64,000 nt of DNA from Sycobia sp. Sy_11 (GCA_018907035.1 JACCIC010000039.1:3065001-3129000), one strand, 5' to 3'. Shown: positions 1 to 13,528, counted from the first letter of the stretch. Notes: generated from the sequence alone by a model not told the origin. Numbers and translations are program-made.

Positions 1-20
1 ATATATATATATATATATAT
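1..20. repeat. (AT)n, cut by the window edge
   Basis: Ten AT units at the very start; the array may continue outside. Confidence 0.9.
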
Positions 21-1359
21 GGTGTTTTTCTGCAATTTAGAATCAAGGCCGCGGGGCGGCGTAGGGAGGGGGTGGGGGTTGGCTGCGCTTACCGGAATCG
101 CGGTATAATAATGGAATAACGCAGCGTTAAACAGGCCCGTATGGCAAATTGTTTCGGAACGCTCTGTATTATTTCAGCGCCTTTTCGCCCCATAGGGTTA
201 ATTTACGAGGTAACGATGCGTGTTTCTGGCGCGTTTTTAAACGTACTTTTTTTCCTTCGTACTTGTTTCTTTTTTTTTTTTTTTGGTTTCTAAAGTGTTT
301 GTTACTGTGTAACGCGTTACAAATGCGACCGCGCATGAGCTGGATATAATTTTTATGGGGGAATAATTTTGTTCTATATATATATATATTATGCACGAGA
401 GAAAAGCCAATGTGTTATTGCAAACTTTAATGAGTCAAATGATAAAAAAAATAAAGTTACAGTAATGTAAGGAATGCTTTTAAAGCTGCTATTGGCTATG
501 TTACTTTTATAATATATTTTTACGGGCTTTTAATCATATACGCCGGTTTATCGAATTTTCCATTTGACGCAGTAAAGTGACTTTAATAGATTTCGTTAAT
601 TTGTATTTTTTTTTTTGTTTTTTAAATCTAAAAGCAGTTTAAGAGATTGGACGATAAACCTGCATTTTTCAGCAGTATATATATATAGCTGATAGCTGAA
701 ATCCAATTATTTTAATAGGGCGTACAGAAATATTTATTATTTTCATCCAACAAACCATGCGTTTATATTAAGAAACTCGATAAATATTTTAGACTCGAAA
801 AAAATTGGCGAGTATAAATCGGCGCGAGCTCAATTTCCATAAATTTTTATAGTTCGAGCTAATCTCATTGGTTTAATCATTTACACGGAGCGCTAGAGAT
901 GTTTTTTTTTTGTTGTTGTTATAGTTGCTGAAACGTATAATTTTCAGCAAATATAAGAAAACCTAATAATATCAAAGGATATTTCATCGATAAACCGAAT
1001 AATTACAGATGGCTCCGATGCGCGTATGTACATATTCGTTTATAATTATCTTCGCAATTAGATTAATAATAAGAACACGTTTTTAAAATTCCAATTGTTT
1101 AAACTTCGGTTTACGAAGCGTTAAACTTACTTTTTTCCACTAATTATTATTCTTATTTCGACTACTCAAATACGTCTGTGATTCTTTTGAATCTACGATA
1201 TATTTTCTACAAAATAATCGAGATTCACTGGCAGCTTTCAAGTACGATTATCTTTTTTCAATCAAACATTTCAAAAGACAACTTTTCTTCACTTCGTTCC
1301 CGAATTCTAGCCATTTCTACCTCTGCAGCCGGCATTATTCCCGTATTACTTTGAGACAT
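21..1359. other. AT-rich stretch, nothing recognised
   Basis: A GC-rich patch lies at 50-100; the rest is AT-rich with short homopolymers. Open frames are short and unremarkable. Confidence 0.6.
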
Positions 1360-2110
1360 TACATCCATTTCAATCGGCGTTGGCTCGTTCGCCGATAAAA
1401 TTTACCCGCCCGTAAGCGGAACTCGCGCGAAATCTCCATGTATCCGTGCGCCGTTGCGCTATGGCGTCGGGATAATAAAGAGAAGACGTAAGAATTTTTA
1501 AATCTCGCACGCCTCGCTGACGCAAAGCGGCAGCTAAAGGGAAGTGGGTCGCGAGAGTTCGGCCAAGTTTTCTGTATGTACACACACGCGCGCGCGCGCG
1601 CGCGCACACTGAAACACACATGTATAAATCTCTCTTTCCTGTCCCAGGAGAATCGCGCGATCGCGCGTTTTCGGCCGCGACAATGATCGTGACCAGGTTC
1701 AGAGCCACGGTGGAGAGGAGTGGAGAGGGAAGCTGGAGGCGTCAACAATTTTCGGTAGCCAGCTCCGTGGCCGGGTAAAGAGAGGCCCGTTAGAGCGAAT
1801 AAATAATCGGCTCCTCGTCTGCTTTTTTTTTCTTCTTCCTCCTTCTCTTCGTCTACTTCTTCTTCTTCTTTTTGAGAGAGCCAGAGGAGCGCGCGGGCCC
1901 AGCGTGTTATGTAGCCCGGCGAAATTCTTTGCCGCTTAGTCGACGGCTCTGACGTCATAGATGGTCAGGAGAGGGAATGGGAGGGACGCGGGAGATAGAG
2001 CGGGAGAAAGGTCGCGATCGAAGATCGAGTGAGAAAGCCCTTTCCCTTTTGCTTATATATATATATATATATGATATACGAAGAGCGCGCTCTTTGGCCT
2101 CGTGAACATT
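1360..2110. other. GC-rich island
   Basis: CpG-dense, with an alternating CG tract near 1587-1605, a TTC-rich tract near 1827-1870 and a CRE octamer. It has a 199-codon minus-strand frame with no family-like feature; Glu/Lys runs in it come from the TTC tract. Confidence 0.6.
1950..1957. promoter_or_regulatory. CRE palindrome TGACGTCA
   Basis: Perfect cAMP-response-element octamer in a GC-rich island. A second copy is at 11507-11514. Function is not shown by sequence alone. Confidence 0.3.
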
Positions 2111-3090
2111 GCTCTGAACTTTGGATTTCTGTTCGCGCCCTATTATGATCTCAGCCTATAGTTAGGTTATACATTATTAATCAACAATTTTTACATAACT
2201 TTCATTTTTAATTTATAGTTACGTATGTTTGTTGAAAATTCAGATTTAGTTGCGAAACTATAATAAAGTAACAGTTAAAGTAAGTTTGGATCGGTGAGTA
2301 TTGATTTTTGCGCAAGAATTCGGAATTTTTCAAACTAAGAAGTTCTTATACGTGGATTGCAAAATGAATCGGAAATGGTCGTCTGCAATATATATTTTTA
2401 ATAAAATAAAACTGCCAAATGTACATTGAAAATTCACATATTCGCATATATCTGGAAAATTATCTCACATATGCCCACATATGCTCTAATATTTTTACGT
2501 ATATACCTATATTGTGTGAATAGTGTCTTATCTTCGTTGTTTGTTTTTTTTTTTTTTGCGTAATTAACAAACCGTTCGTTTTCACAATTAAAATGCCCCC
2601 TATGAAAAACGATTATATCGCGGGAGTCACGCAATACTGAATATCTCTCAGATTTTACGTAAACGCGCGTTCCAAGTGCTGTTCCAAAATAACCAGCCAG
2701 AACGAGATCCAAGGAGAGGACCTCTCTATTCCGCACGCTTTCGACAGCTCAAGTATATTCCGGATAGATATAATAAAAGAACGCTCATTATCATTATGAA
2801 GAGGAGAAAATTATTGATATTTTCGACTTGCTCGCGGTTACACTTCAATGCCACGGCCGTCCATCTTCGCATGTGCGTCGCGCGTGACCGAGTTTATATA
2901 TTATATCCAGATATCTATACGGCAGAAGTTGGCGATTAGATGTGAGGAATATTTTTTCTCTCAAACTTTCACGTTCAATGTCGCTCGTTGATTCGGCCGC
3001 CGATCGAGACGCGTGCCTTTCCTTTCTCATAACGCGCGAAAGATCCAAATTTATTAATCTCCATCTATGCCTTGGGTATAGAACGGCTTT

Positions 3091-3121
<31 letters not shown>

Positions 3122-3334
3122 TTCATTTTTGTACAGCGACGACGACACGCGAGATTATGTCAACTGCTCGCGATTTATAGCGATTCGATCGGGGGAGTGA
3201 ATCAATAGATTCGTAATATCTTAATTAGAGCATTGTTGATTGAAATATGATCGGTAATCCCGTGTCAGCCGAGGTCTTGAGCTTTTTATTTTGGAGCTCG
3301 AAAGTTTATTATCGAGCTTTTGTCGTTGCCTCGG

Positions 3335-3385
3335 TAGCACAGTTGGGAAATTGCTGTATCAGCCGTGGATGTAGCCGTTCATGCA
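3335..3385 (+). other. tRNA-like A-box, possible SINE relic
   Basis: TAGCACAGTTGG at 3335-3346, preceded by GCCTCGG, matches the pol III A-box consensus TRGCNNARYNGG. GTTCATGCA at 3377-3385 is a poor B-box at plausible spacing. A better T-arm-like GGATTCGCACC lies near 3436 but is too far for a normal tRNA. No cloverleaf forms, so it is not a functional tRNA. Confidence 0.15.
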
Positions 3386-4092
3386 TGCTCGGCCTTAGAA
3401 GATCGTTGCTCTATTTGCGAGTGACCTGAAGACGAGGATTCGCACCAGGCACTATTATGTACTTTCTATCGATTGGAATTTAGTCTATCGTCGCTGTCAG
3501 AATCTTTGGCAGTATAATACAGTAGCCGCGGAGGTACGAAAATTCGTCAGTCTGTCATATGGAAGTATTATTTAATATTTTGATATCCTCCTCGAGATGC
3601 GAATGAAAGGCGTATAACTCTGTAAAATCGAACGAATGGTTCCGAATGCCCGAGATCATGAATCCATATCACATTGATGGGTTTTTCTCTGATCTGCGAC
3701 GATTTCCGTCGGTTCCACGATGTACACCGTAAAATTCAATGCGATCTCGCAATGAATGCGATTAATTCGCATCGCTCTGAACTTTTGGTCATTACCGACG
3801 GGAAAATCGAGTTTCATCTGTAAAGAGTTTTATGTAAAATGTTGCCATCGTTATTGCTGGGCAAAAAACAAAAAGAAGCAAAAAGTAGCAAAAACAACGG
3901 AAAAAAAAACAAAAACAAAAAACACGATCGGCCTATCGCGCCCAATCGTGCCGTAATCTTAAAAGTTTATGAGGCTGCACAGCGAACGAGGAACAAAAAG
4001 AAATGATCGTTCCATTATTTATACTTGTTTTGGTTTGGGCAATCGTCGAGAGGACTTTGTATGTTGGAGATTAGTGCTAATGAATTAATATG

Positions 4093-4094
<2 letters not shown>

Positions 4095-4142
<48 letters not shown>
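4095..4142. repeat. (AT)24
   Basis: Pure array in AT-rich DNA, the first of eight TA arrays within 2.7 kb. Confidence 0.95.
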
Positions 4143-4144
<2 letters not shown>

Positions 4145-4282
4145 GCAAGGAGAAAAAAAGTTATTCTCCATCTTATACTCCCTGCCACTATCTTATCTTA
4201 TCGGGTCAGAAGAATTTAACTTATTGGCGACTTATAAACGATCTAAAGGAGTATTGAATTTAGAAGGGTTCGTTAAAAATCA

Positions 4283-4284
<2 letters not shown>

Positions 4285-4328
<44 letters not shown>

Positions 4329-4373
4329 GAGCGAGAGAGAGAGAGAGAGAGAGACGCACGCACACACGCACGC
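4285..4373. repeat. Compound (CA)n-(GA)n-(CA)n
   Basis: CA tract, then GA tract from about 4325 to 4354, then degenerate CGCA/CA. Confidence 0.95.
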
Positions 4374-4540
4374 ATAGATATAATTCAACTTTTATTTTTA
4401 GATATAATTAAACTATATTTTTTTCACCTTTTTTAAAAATCTTATCTATCTAATTTTAACGCTACTTTCGAGAAAGCCGCATGATTATCATAAGAACCAA
4501 TAAAAAGTATACGATATAATTTGTCATCCAGATTATTTAT

Positions 4541-4549
4541 CACACACAG

Positions 4550-4585
<36 letters not shown>
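4541..4585. repeat. Compound (CA)n-(TA)n
   Basis: CA with one GA interruption, changing to TA at about 4576. Confidence 0.95.
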
Positions 4586-4838
4586 GTATAAACTTACTTA
4601 TACCGTCAAATCTCGATTATGCCTTTAAAGAGATCCATTTTTGTAGATAAATACACAATACATAATGGATTGCGCAATCGCCGCTGTACTATGATTATAT
4701 ACAAAAAATTACACAACTCTCGCTATATTTAAAATAAAATCCATGACATTCGAGGCACGATACGTACGCGTCGAAAACGTGATCAATCGAAAGGAGTCGC
4801 GTGGTGAGAGTCCCGCCGATATCTTTCAAAGGCATCGC

Positions 4839-4841
<3 letters not shown>

Positions 4842-4906
<65 letters not shown>
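4842..4906. repeat. (TA)n, about 65 bp
   Basis: One of the longest pure TA arrays in the window. Confidence 0.95.
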
Positions 4907-4914
<8 letters not shown>

Positions 4915-5115
4915 AGAATAATAATAACATATAGAGCCGTTATCATGCTGAAAAGAACTGAAAAAAAGTTAATGTAACCACGCGATAAATTCGGAAACTG
5001 CATCGTCAGTACCCCGATTCGTGCCCCGGGGCGTACGCATTGACACTGGCCGGGCGCGTGGGCAGAGCGGCGCGCAAACAATTGGACATATAATTATAGC
5101 GCGTGTATAGATATG

Positions 5116-5118
<3 letters not shown>

Positions 5119-5156
<38 letters not shown>
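5119..5156. repeat. (AT)19
   Basis: Pure array. Confidence 0.95.
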
Positions 5157-5159
<3 letters not shown>

Positions 5160-5299
5160 CATATAACACACTGTAAATATATATTTTTCATTAGAAAACC
5201 GATCGTTGCTAAACTGCTTCAACAATTTTTTTTTTTTTTTGACAGAAAAATATAACTGACAAATATACTTTGAGGGCATCATATTTTTTCTATGTATGT

Positions 5300-5302
<3 letters not shown>

Positions 5303-5346
<44 letters not shown>
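5303..5346. repeat. (AT)22
   Basis: Pure array. Confidence 0.95.
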
Positions 5347-5351
<5 letters not shown>

Positions 5352-5766
5352 CATAATAGAACGCTACTAAAGTGCATATAATATAATAAATGTATATAGT
5401 CTATCTACCGCGTGGATCTGAAAATTTTGGAAAACATAGAGGGTATTTCGCCACAGTTCGTTCGGTGAATATTTTACTAAAATTCCGTCGTATTTTTTTT
5501 TTGCGAGCGAAACATATACGAGTCTTTCTTGGTCATCCAGAACTCCCAGAGGGATTGGTAAAAGTAAAAAATTGTCATATTAAAGTCTGTCAATGTTGAA
5601 AAACAGTTCGATCAAGTCCGCCCGTATTTTGAAGGTTTTCCAAAAAAAAAATGAACAAAAAATTGCTCTATGCATATGTATTATGGAGCTTCGAACGTAA
5701 CTTTTTAAAAATTATATTAACTTGATCGCACGAAGAAAATGTAAGAGACACGTTTCGTATTTTCAC

Positions 5767-5771
5767 AGTAC

Positions 5772-5833
<62 letters not shown>

Positions 5834-5846
5834 TACTAAAAGTACT
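5767..5846. repeat. (TA)n array flanked by perfect 10-bp inverted repeats
   Basis: AGTACTTTTA, then (AT)25 plus a short imperfect TA tail, then TAAAAGTACT. The entire 80 bp is close to one palindrome and could extrude as a cruciform. Confidence 0.65.
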
Positions 5847-5984
5847 CTATTGGATGCCTAAAATAATTAATGGCCCGCTCCAAAAGTCCGCGTCGGCTTA
5901 TTTAGCTTTCCCATCGAATAATAAATCGCTCTCGCAATGATGATCCAAATATTATTTGATATTTTTGGAACTATATATAACAAC

Positions 5985-6015
5985 TCTCACTCTCTCTCTT
6001 TTTCTCTCTGTCTCT

Positions 6016-6065
<50 letters not shown>

Positions 6066-6137
6066 TGTGTGTATGTATATAGATGGATGTATATGTATAT
6101 AGATGTGTGCGCGCGCGCGCGCGTGTGTGTGTGTGCA
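5985..6137. repeat. Compound (CT)n-(TA)n-(GT)n-(GC)n-(GT)n
   Basis: A 150-bp composite. CT-rich to 6018, TA to 6062, GT, ATGTATATAGATG-type degenerate units, then (GC)n at about 6109-6122 and (GT)n. It combines four alternating dinucleotide classes in one locus. Confidence 0.95.
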
Positions 6138-6302
6138 TATAAAAGCAAAGGCAAAAGTTGACAATTTTATAGGTTACCTCGTTTTATGATTTCCAATTAT
6201 ATACTGCTTTTATTTTATACAGCCGACGCCGACGGGGACCGCAGCTCCTGTCGAAATATATCGGTTCGCCCGATAACTTTGAATTACAATAACGAGGAAA
6301 AA

Positions 6303-6305
<3 letters not shown>

Positions 6306-6353
<48 letters not shown>
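6306..6353. repeat. (TA)24
   Basis: Pure array. Confidence 0.95.
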
Positions 6354-6362
<9 letters not shown>

Positions 6363-6695
6363 TAATAAGACAAGAAACTATCGTCGAAACATTGTGTATG
6401 TATTATAAGCGGGCTTTGAATTAATATACGAATTTTCGCGATATCGTTATATATTATCAAAGTCCGATAAACTAAAAGCTAGATTAAAAATTTTGAGGTC
6501 GTATACATTAATTATTATTATTAAAATACATATAAATTCGAAACAAAGTTTATAAATTTTTGTTGATTATACTTTATTTAAACAGCGCTCGCTGACTGTG
6601 TAATAAGACGAAACAGAAGAAGTCATTATTATCTATATAATGTGTATTTATAATTAAAGCCATTTTAATTAAGGAAAAAATTAACAAAGTCGAAA

Positions 6696-6697
<2 letters not shown>

Positions 6698-6741
<44 letters not shown>
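6698..6741. repeat. (AT)22
   Basis: Pure array. Confidence 0.95.
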
Positions 6742-6747
<6 letters not shown>

Positions 6748-7329
6748 CTTTGTAGAAGAGACGGGAATAAATAATAGAATGATGTTACGTATTGTAAGGA
6801 GTGTGATATAAGTGTAATAGAGCAAATAACAATGAGAGAGGATGATGGGTGGGGGAGGGAAAGCCTATTAATTGTTTTTTCCCTCCTCGCCCATACGCGC
6901 ATTATTAATCTGGAAGCGATAAAAAGAACTTTTAACGATCCAAGGTATATATATATATATAAATATACTTTTACCATTATGTGAACGATAATGCGAAAGC
7001 CTGGGTCAACGATTATTATTCGAGTTTATCGGCGGATAATAATATTTCGACAGTTCACGTGTGCGTTTCAACGTGCTACTGCACTACACACAGTGGCGGG
7101 CGTGCGCGAGCGCGCGCACAGACACACAGACACACCCGCGCATACGCACCCGCCCACAGACGTACACGTGCGCGCGTAGCAATGAAAAGTGCTTGCAAAA
7201 ATTCCCGCATATATATATATATATACACGCGCATGCGTGTATATTTCTCATTTCTCGGCGAAATCCATAATGTCGCTGTATTTTTTTATTTTATTTGGAA
7301 ACTATTATTATGTCACCTATGATTTTTGT

Positions 7330-7889
7330 TCATTTTTTCGAACGTTCGTATTCATTCACGACTATGATTAATTAATAGTAAACAAAATTTGTTGTTGTTG
7401 TTTTTTTTTATTTTGATCAAAGGTGTCAGTATCTTTATAATCTTATTTATAAATTATGACATAATCTCCAATTCCATACGAATTCTGAATAATTTAAAAT
7501 TTTTATCGCTGTTAAATGTACCTCATAATTCTGTATTATACATTTATTAATTCTTTTAGTTTTTTTTTTTTTTTTTTTGAACACAATATATTTTTTCTGA
7601 ACTAAAGATGTCGGCCATTAATAATAGTGAGAAGCCCATTAATGATTACGAATAAAAAAAACTAGTACAAACATTCATTAGATTCCATGAAATGTGTATC
7701 TAAATCGTGCTACTAAATTATTTCATTGTATTCATAAGTAATGATTTATTTAATCCAAGACGGTGTTAAACGAATGAATTGCATTTTCTTACAAAACATC
7801 TGGTAAGTATATTTTCTCGATACAACGAAAGACTTTAGTGTCACGATTCAATTAAATGGATCTTCTTTTTTTTCCTCGGCGTAGATAAA

Positions 7890-7948
<59 letters not shown>

Positions 7949-9130
7949 ATATACGTGTCTTAACGCGTAATAATAAGTTTAATAAAGATTGGAATCACAT
8001 TCAACAGAAATTCTACGAGACGTCAAGGCCTCGAACTGTTTGGAATCATTGTAGGAAAAACATAACGATCGAGAAAGCAATTATACGAGCTTGAGCTAAA
8101 TTTAATTATGAAACATCGTAATATGTGTATAAATCGCGGCAGTGCCCATTATATGCAGAATTGCTCGCGTAACTGCGCAATTCATAATTGAATAATTTGT
8201 AATTTAGGATTCGTAATTAACAATTCATAACGCGCAATCGAGAAACAATTGTATAATATAAACGTAATGTCAACCAAAAAAGAAAAAAAAAAAAAAAACA
8301 GTTAACGGCATTTCCGAGACACCTTATTTATGCAACGATGCGAAGCAGATGTTTTCTTTTTCTTCTCTTTGCTAACTATTGCCTTTTCCGCAAAAATCAA
8401 ATTACGAATAGTATCGCGAGTCAAATGGATGGAGCGCGCGATATTTCATCGAGAATGATTAAAAAAAAAAAAAAGAAAAGAAGCGAATAAAAGAATGAAA
8501 CTACTCTCACGAGTTCAACTGGTGTACCGTAGAAAAAGTTTCCGATGTTTCATCTAGCTCGAGTGTAAAAATTTTGCTAAATGTGTTTTACGATGGTGAC
8601 AATGTGATTTTGTTTGTGGTCGAAGGTAATTATAATCTAGGAGCGGCAGTTTTCGTATGCCGTTGAAATAATCTAATAAGGAAAATAAATATATAAAATA
8701 ATTCAAACTTATTGCCTTACGTAATTCATTAAAGAATCAATTATGATTGATTTATATACATACATATATATAACAGAAGAATTTAGATTCATTCTATTAT
8801 GGAAAATAGCGTAAATGATAAGGTAAAGTAATTAAGATTCAAACGAATAAATAGGAAATATTTTTCTTTTTTCGTTTACCAGATACTCGATGAAATAATC
8901 GACTAATACATAACCGACGTGTGTATAAAACATCTATACATACTTTGGAGCATCCATTAAATTAATTCCGCATTATTTCCTCAATCAGTATAATATTCGA
9001 TCTCATCCTATATTAAATTGTTTTGTAAATTCCCGGCTCGATCGACCACATAGAGTTTTATATATAAGAACTTTAATTAAAGAGCTTTTAAATAAAATTA
9101 AATGCTCATAATGCCGGCTATAACTATTAC
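7330..9130. other. AT-rich stretch, nothing recognised
   Basis: No coding or structured signal except one TA array at 7894. Confidence 0.6.
7894..7943. repeat. (AT)25
   Basis: Isolated pure array in an otherwise featureless AT-rich stretch. Confidence 0.95.
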
Positions 9131-9135
9131 TTATG

Positions 9136-9139
<4 letters not shown>

Positions 9140-9187
<48 letters not shown>

Positions 9188-9195
9188 GCGCGCGC
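9140..9195. repeat. (AT)n with (CG)n edge
   Basis: TA array to 9184 passing directly into CACGCGCGCGC. Confidence 0.95.
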
Positions 9196-9442
9196 AAAAG
9201 TAACGTCAATGACTTCGTCGTCGATTGTAAAACTTTGGCCAAAGATTTTTTTTACATTCAAATCGCATTTAACGGCGCAATTAATGTTATTAATACACAA
9301 CGTTCTTGCAATAAAAAGACGCGCGAAATTTCAGATTTCGTAATACATAAATTCGAAGATAATCGCGTTGCTGCACGAAAGTGCGACAATACAAAGTTGC
9401 ATATATACGACTTTTCAGGCTTATAAAGGTTTAACAATATGG

Positions 9443-9444
<2 letters not shown>

Positions 9445-9518
<74 letters not shown>
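9445..9518. repeat. Compound (GT)n-(TA)n
   Basis: GT to about 9491, then TA. Both alternating purine-pyrimidine. Confidence 0.95.
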
Positions 9519-9525
<7 letters not shown>

Positions 9526-10149
9526 AACATGTACATACATATATATATATAGAATATAATATCGTCGTCGATTTTATAGAGGCTAAGCCTCGAAGATTTT
9601 TGTACTTTTCCAAAGCTATTATTTATAATTAATAAATTTCGTTTATAAGTTTTGGAGGAAAAAAAAATATATATACGTATATATAAATAGAGTCGGTTCT
9701 GTATGGATCTGATATAGAATTTAATTTGTTTGCACGATTTAAATATAGGCTGATTATGGCTGTTTGTGAATCTGATAAGGAAATAATATAATGCTCGGTA
9801 CCATACTGAACGCATTGAAAATACAAAAGCATTATACAATGAAAGATAGAGAAAAAATTTATGCGAGAAAAATGTAGCTGTCACAATATAATTATGCTCG
9901 TAAATTCGAAATTGTCTATAAAGAAACAAAAAAACCCTGAAAGCTTTATAATATTATTTAAACCTTGTATTAGTTTTTTTTTTTTTTGTATCAACAGCCT
10001 TGAACGATATTTCTATATCTAAATATATATAATATATTTAACACACACACACATATATATATATTTATATAATAAATTATATATTTATATAATAAAATTA
10101 GTGGAACTTGTAGAGTGCACTATTATTATAAGCCATTTTCCAATTACAG

Positions 10150-10348
10150 GCATTTCGCCGAATTTCAAGGACTTGACGCAATTATGTCCACGGCGCACGT
10201 GAAGATTTTGTCGAAAAATAAAATACGCGTCGCTTTCATCTTCCTCTTTCGCTTCTATCATACGGCGGACGCGACGGGTTTGCGAGACGAGGTCAGCCGT
10301 GGGCCGAACGAGTCGCGCGCGAAGCTTACGAAAATCCCTTCGAGATAG
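10150..10348 (+). CDS. Candidate exon or small ORF with hydrophobic N-terminal segment
   Basis: Family not recognised. Seen: an acceptor-like TTTTCCAATTACAG ends at 10149. An ATG at 10184 then opens 54 codons (MSTAHVKILSKNKIRVAFIF, then LFRFYHTADATG...) to a stop at 10348. The stretch VAFIFLFRFY after several basic residues resembles a weak signal peptide or signal anchor. A possible donor (GACGAG|GTCAGC) lies inside the frame near 10290. No partner exon is identified nearby. Confidence 0.2.
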
Positions 10349-10885
10349 AGTTTCGCGAGCGTACGAACTATCTGGACGTGTGCATATGGTTATGCGTATA
10401 TAGGTCTCGTTAGATTCGTTCCCGTATGTAACTCAAGCAATGAGAATGTATATTTTTGTCGATAAATAGGAGTAATTTTGTAAGGGGGCTGAATATTATA
10501 ATACGACGATTGGCGAATTGTTAAAAATTTTACTGAATTGCATGATTTTGCCGACGGTCCGAGGCTATATTTTACGAATATATTTTGCGCTTCGATTTTC
10601 AGAAGCGAAAAAGTGTAAAATAGTCAAATTGACATTGTAATGCAAATTATTTTATAATTTGCTCTCACTATAGAAACTATTCATCAATTTCTCATATAAA
10701 TCAAAATATTTTATTCTCTCGCTGTTGCAATTTGAAGATAAGAAGAAAAACTATATATATATATAATTAGTCGCACGCTGTATGGTCATATTTATTATCA
10801 CCGTCAGCATATACATTAGCACAGACATAAAGTTCGGGCTCGCCAAATTTGATCGTTCAAAAAACTACTTTATCAGGAGGTCGTA

Positions 10886-10888
<3 letters not shown>

Positions 10889-10926
<38 letters not shown>
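10889..10926. repeat. (CT)19
   Basis: Homopurine/homopyrimidine tract just before the GC-rich segment that starts near 10.94 kb. Confidence 0.95.
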
Positions 10927-10931
<5 letters not shown>

Positions 10932-11233
10932 TCTCAATGTCTGGCCCGTGCTTAGTAGATAGGTCCCGCCAGATCTTTTAAATCGAAAGGCCGAGCGTCG
11001 GCGGTGTCATGGGGAGATATTAGGGGCGGGAGGGAAAAGGAGAGCGAGCTGCCAGCGCGAGGGATTAAAAGCCTGACGACGATATCGCGTTAATAGACGC
11101 ACACGCACACAGACATGGCGCGGATAGTAAAGCAAAGCCATAGTCGTCGAATACCTCCCTCGCCGCCAACCACCCAACTGATCGGGGATAAAAATCTGAA
11201 ATACTTATATAGAACTTCGGCCTATGTCTTGTG

Positions 11234-11238
<5 letters not shown>

Positions 11239-11277
<39 letters not shown>
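11239..11277. repeat. (GT)n, about 39 bp
   Basis: Pure array in GC-rich surroundings. Confidence 0.95.
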
Positions 11278-11278
<1 letters not shown>

Positions 11279-11506
11279 CTGCGCGCGTGCCTCTGTATCT
11301 CGGTTCGACGACCCGCTAGAAAAATGGAGGTTCAAGGACTCGTATATGCGCGCGCGCTGTAAAAGAACGCGAGCTGCAGCCCCGAGTATTCTATGCCCGG
11401 CTACCACAACCGCACGAGTATACATATATGCGGACGATATTGTTGCGAACAAGACACACATATATATGTATATAGAGTGTCTATGCGCGGGCGTATTTCT
11501 AATCGC

Positions 11507-11514
11507 TGACGTCA
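11507..11514. promoter_or_regulatory. CRE palindrome TGACGTCA
   Basis: Second perfect CRE octamer in the window, within the GC-rich segment near 11.0-12.4 kb. Confidence 0.3.
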
Positions 11515-11609
11515 TGTAGCGCGCAGCCACACAGAGAGGCAGACTTAGGAGGTTTAATATCCTTTCTAATTCTGCGACTCCCGCGCCCGCAGCCTTTGTG
11601 TCGATTACA

Positions 11610-11732
<123 letters not shown>

Positions 11733-12864
11733 AGGGTGCGCCAAGAAGTGGTGGCTGCGCGCACGCGTCTCGGCCCAAGGAATCTTTTTGACCCGCTTTT
11801 AATCGGGGACTATACAAATATATATATGTATATATATATATAAAACGAATTGCGCACCTTCGTAAAGGATTGAGAGAGAGAGAAAGAGATTTCGCGACCC
11901 TGTAGTAAAGCATTGTTTAAGCGGATTTAAGGTAACGATACACGATCCTTAATTGTGTGTGAGAGAGAGAGAGAGATAGATAGAGACAGAGTAATTGCAT
12001 AACATCCTAGCAATTATTCTGCCTTTTGGGAGCATTCAAGGCTCTCGGCTGATGATTCGCCGTAGCGACCTAAGGATAGAGCGAGGGAAAGTGGCAGATT
12101 TAGATGTTGATTTACGGATGCACATCTGTTTAGGGATATCTCGGTGCGCATTTCGCGAGGCGATAGGACAAATTCCGGTCCGTTCTCTCGATCAGCCGGC
12201 GCCGAGTTTTACGCGCATCGGGCGTCCGATGGTATCGCAGCGATGAAAGTTCATAGACGTAAATGTCGCGCGAGATCCATGAAAATTCTTCGTCTACGAT
12301 TGGCACTTTGCCTAAACGAATTTCGACCAAGCCTTGGTAAGAAATTTACGGAGATCTAGATTATAGGACAGCTTTTGGGATCGATCGTCCAAGGTGGATA
12401 ACTGATCTCGATACGATTCAAGGATGGCCCAAAACTCAATTCAGCGTTTCTCGGACGGATTCAATTGGGAGCGATAAATAACTTTTTCCCAATTTTAAAG
12501 TGATCCCGCGCTGTCGCTCCCACGTAAAAATTCAGTTCGCACATTTGAGATAACGGGCTTCGATTGAATAAAAAAAAACGAAAAGAATTTTTAATCGAAT
12601 TTTGATAAATTTATCGACTTGCAAAAATGTCTCAATTTGACAGTATCCTATGACACTCGAATTTTTTCGAGTATTATAAATATATAAGTATATAAAAATC
12701 GTTATAAAATAATTATAAATCTAGTATTAAACGTATAAAAAAGAATAGTCAAACAGGTAATGTTGAACAATAAATCTAAAATAACTAGAATATGTCAAAT
12801 GAATCTTGTGAAAAGAGCCTTTGGAATAATATCGTTAATAATCCAGAAGAAAAAGAATACAATG

Positions 12865-12889
12865 AATTTAAAGTTAAGTCAATCTCCAA
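12865..12889 (+). repeat. Dispersed repeat fragment, copy 1
   Basis: 25 bases matching 17024-17048 at 22 positions (AATTTAAAG.TAA.TCAA.CTCCAA). The A-rich sequence upstream of both is also similar. It could be a trace of an old dispersed repeat. Confidence 0.3.
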
Positions 12890-12935
12890 TTTATAATATA
12901 ACAGAATGTTGCAATATTACAGTTTAATAATTACA

Positions 12936-13100
<165 letters not shown>

Positions 13101-13240
13101 ATTCAGATTTTTTACAAATCTATTAATCAACGAATATAAAGTCTTACACGCATGCTGATTGCATATTTAAGACAGTCATCCTTGCAATATACATATATAT
13201 GTATGCATAAGCTTAAAGAGCAAAAGAGAAAAATTGAGAG

Positions 13241-13244
<4 letters not shown>

Positions 13245-13280
<36 letters not shown>
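13245..13280. repeat. (GA)18
   Basis: At the left edge of the GC island at 13.28-13.53 kb, followed at once by a CACGTG E-box. Confidence 0.95.
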
Positions 13281-13281
<1 letters not shown>

Positions 13282-13528
13282 ACGTGAGCGAGCCATCGAA
13301 GGCGTGGTAAAGCGCGCTCTTGGGTTTCAACCCCTTTTTTTGGTGGGCGTTGCCGGCGCTGTTGTTTCAGCCCGCAATAACTTACCACCGCGCGGCGGCT
13401 GTAGTGCGGGGGGGGGGGCAAGTTCGAAGTGTCCAGAGCGGGGAATATTCGCGCGCGTGCGCGCGACGATCGACGCACGCGATGCGGGCGACGAGATAAC
13501 AGCCGCTACGGTCGCCGCGCGGTGTTAA

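Noticed and set aside
1359..1958. 199-codon minus-strand open frame
   Set aside because: Lies wholly in a CpG-rich island and includes products of TTC and CG tracts (Glu/Lys and Arg/Ala runs). No domain or splice support.
9258..9929. 223-codon minus-strand open frame
   Set aside because: Its length depends on reading through (CA)n and (TA)n arrays as His-Thr and Ile-Tyr repeats. The rest is AT-rich and not protein-like.
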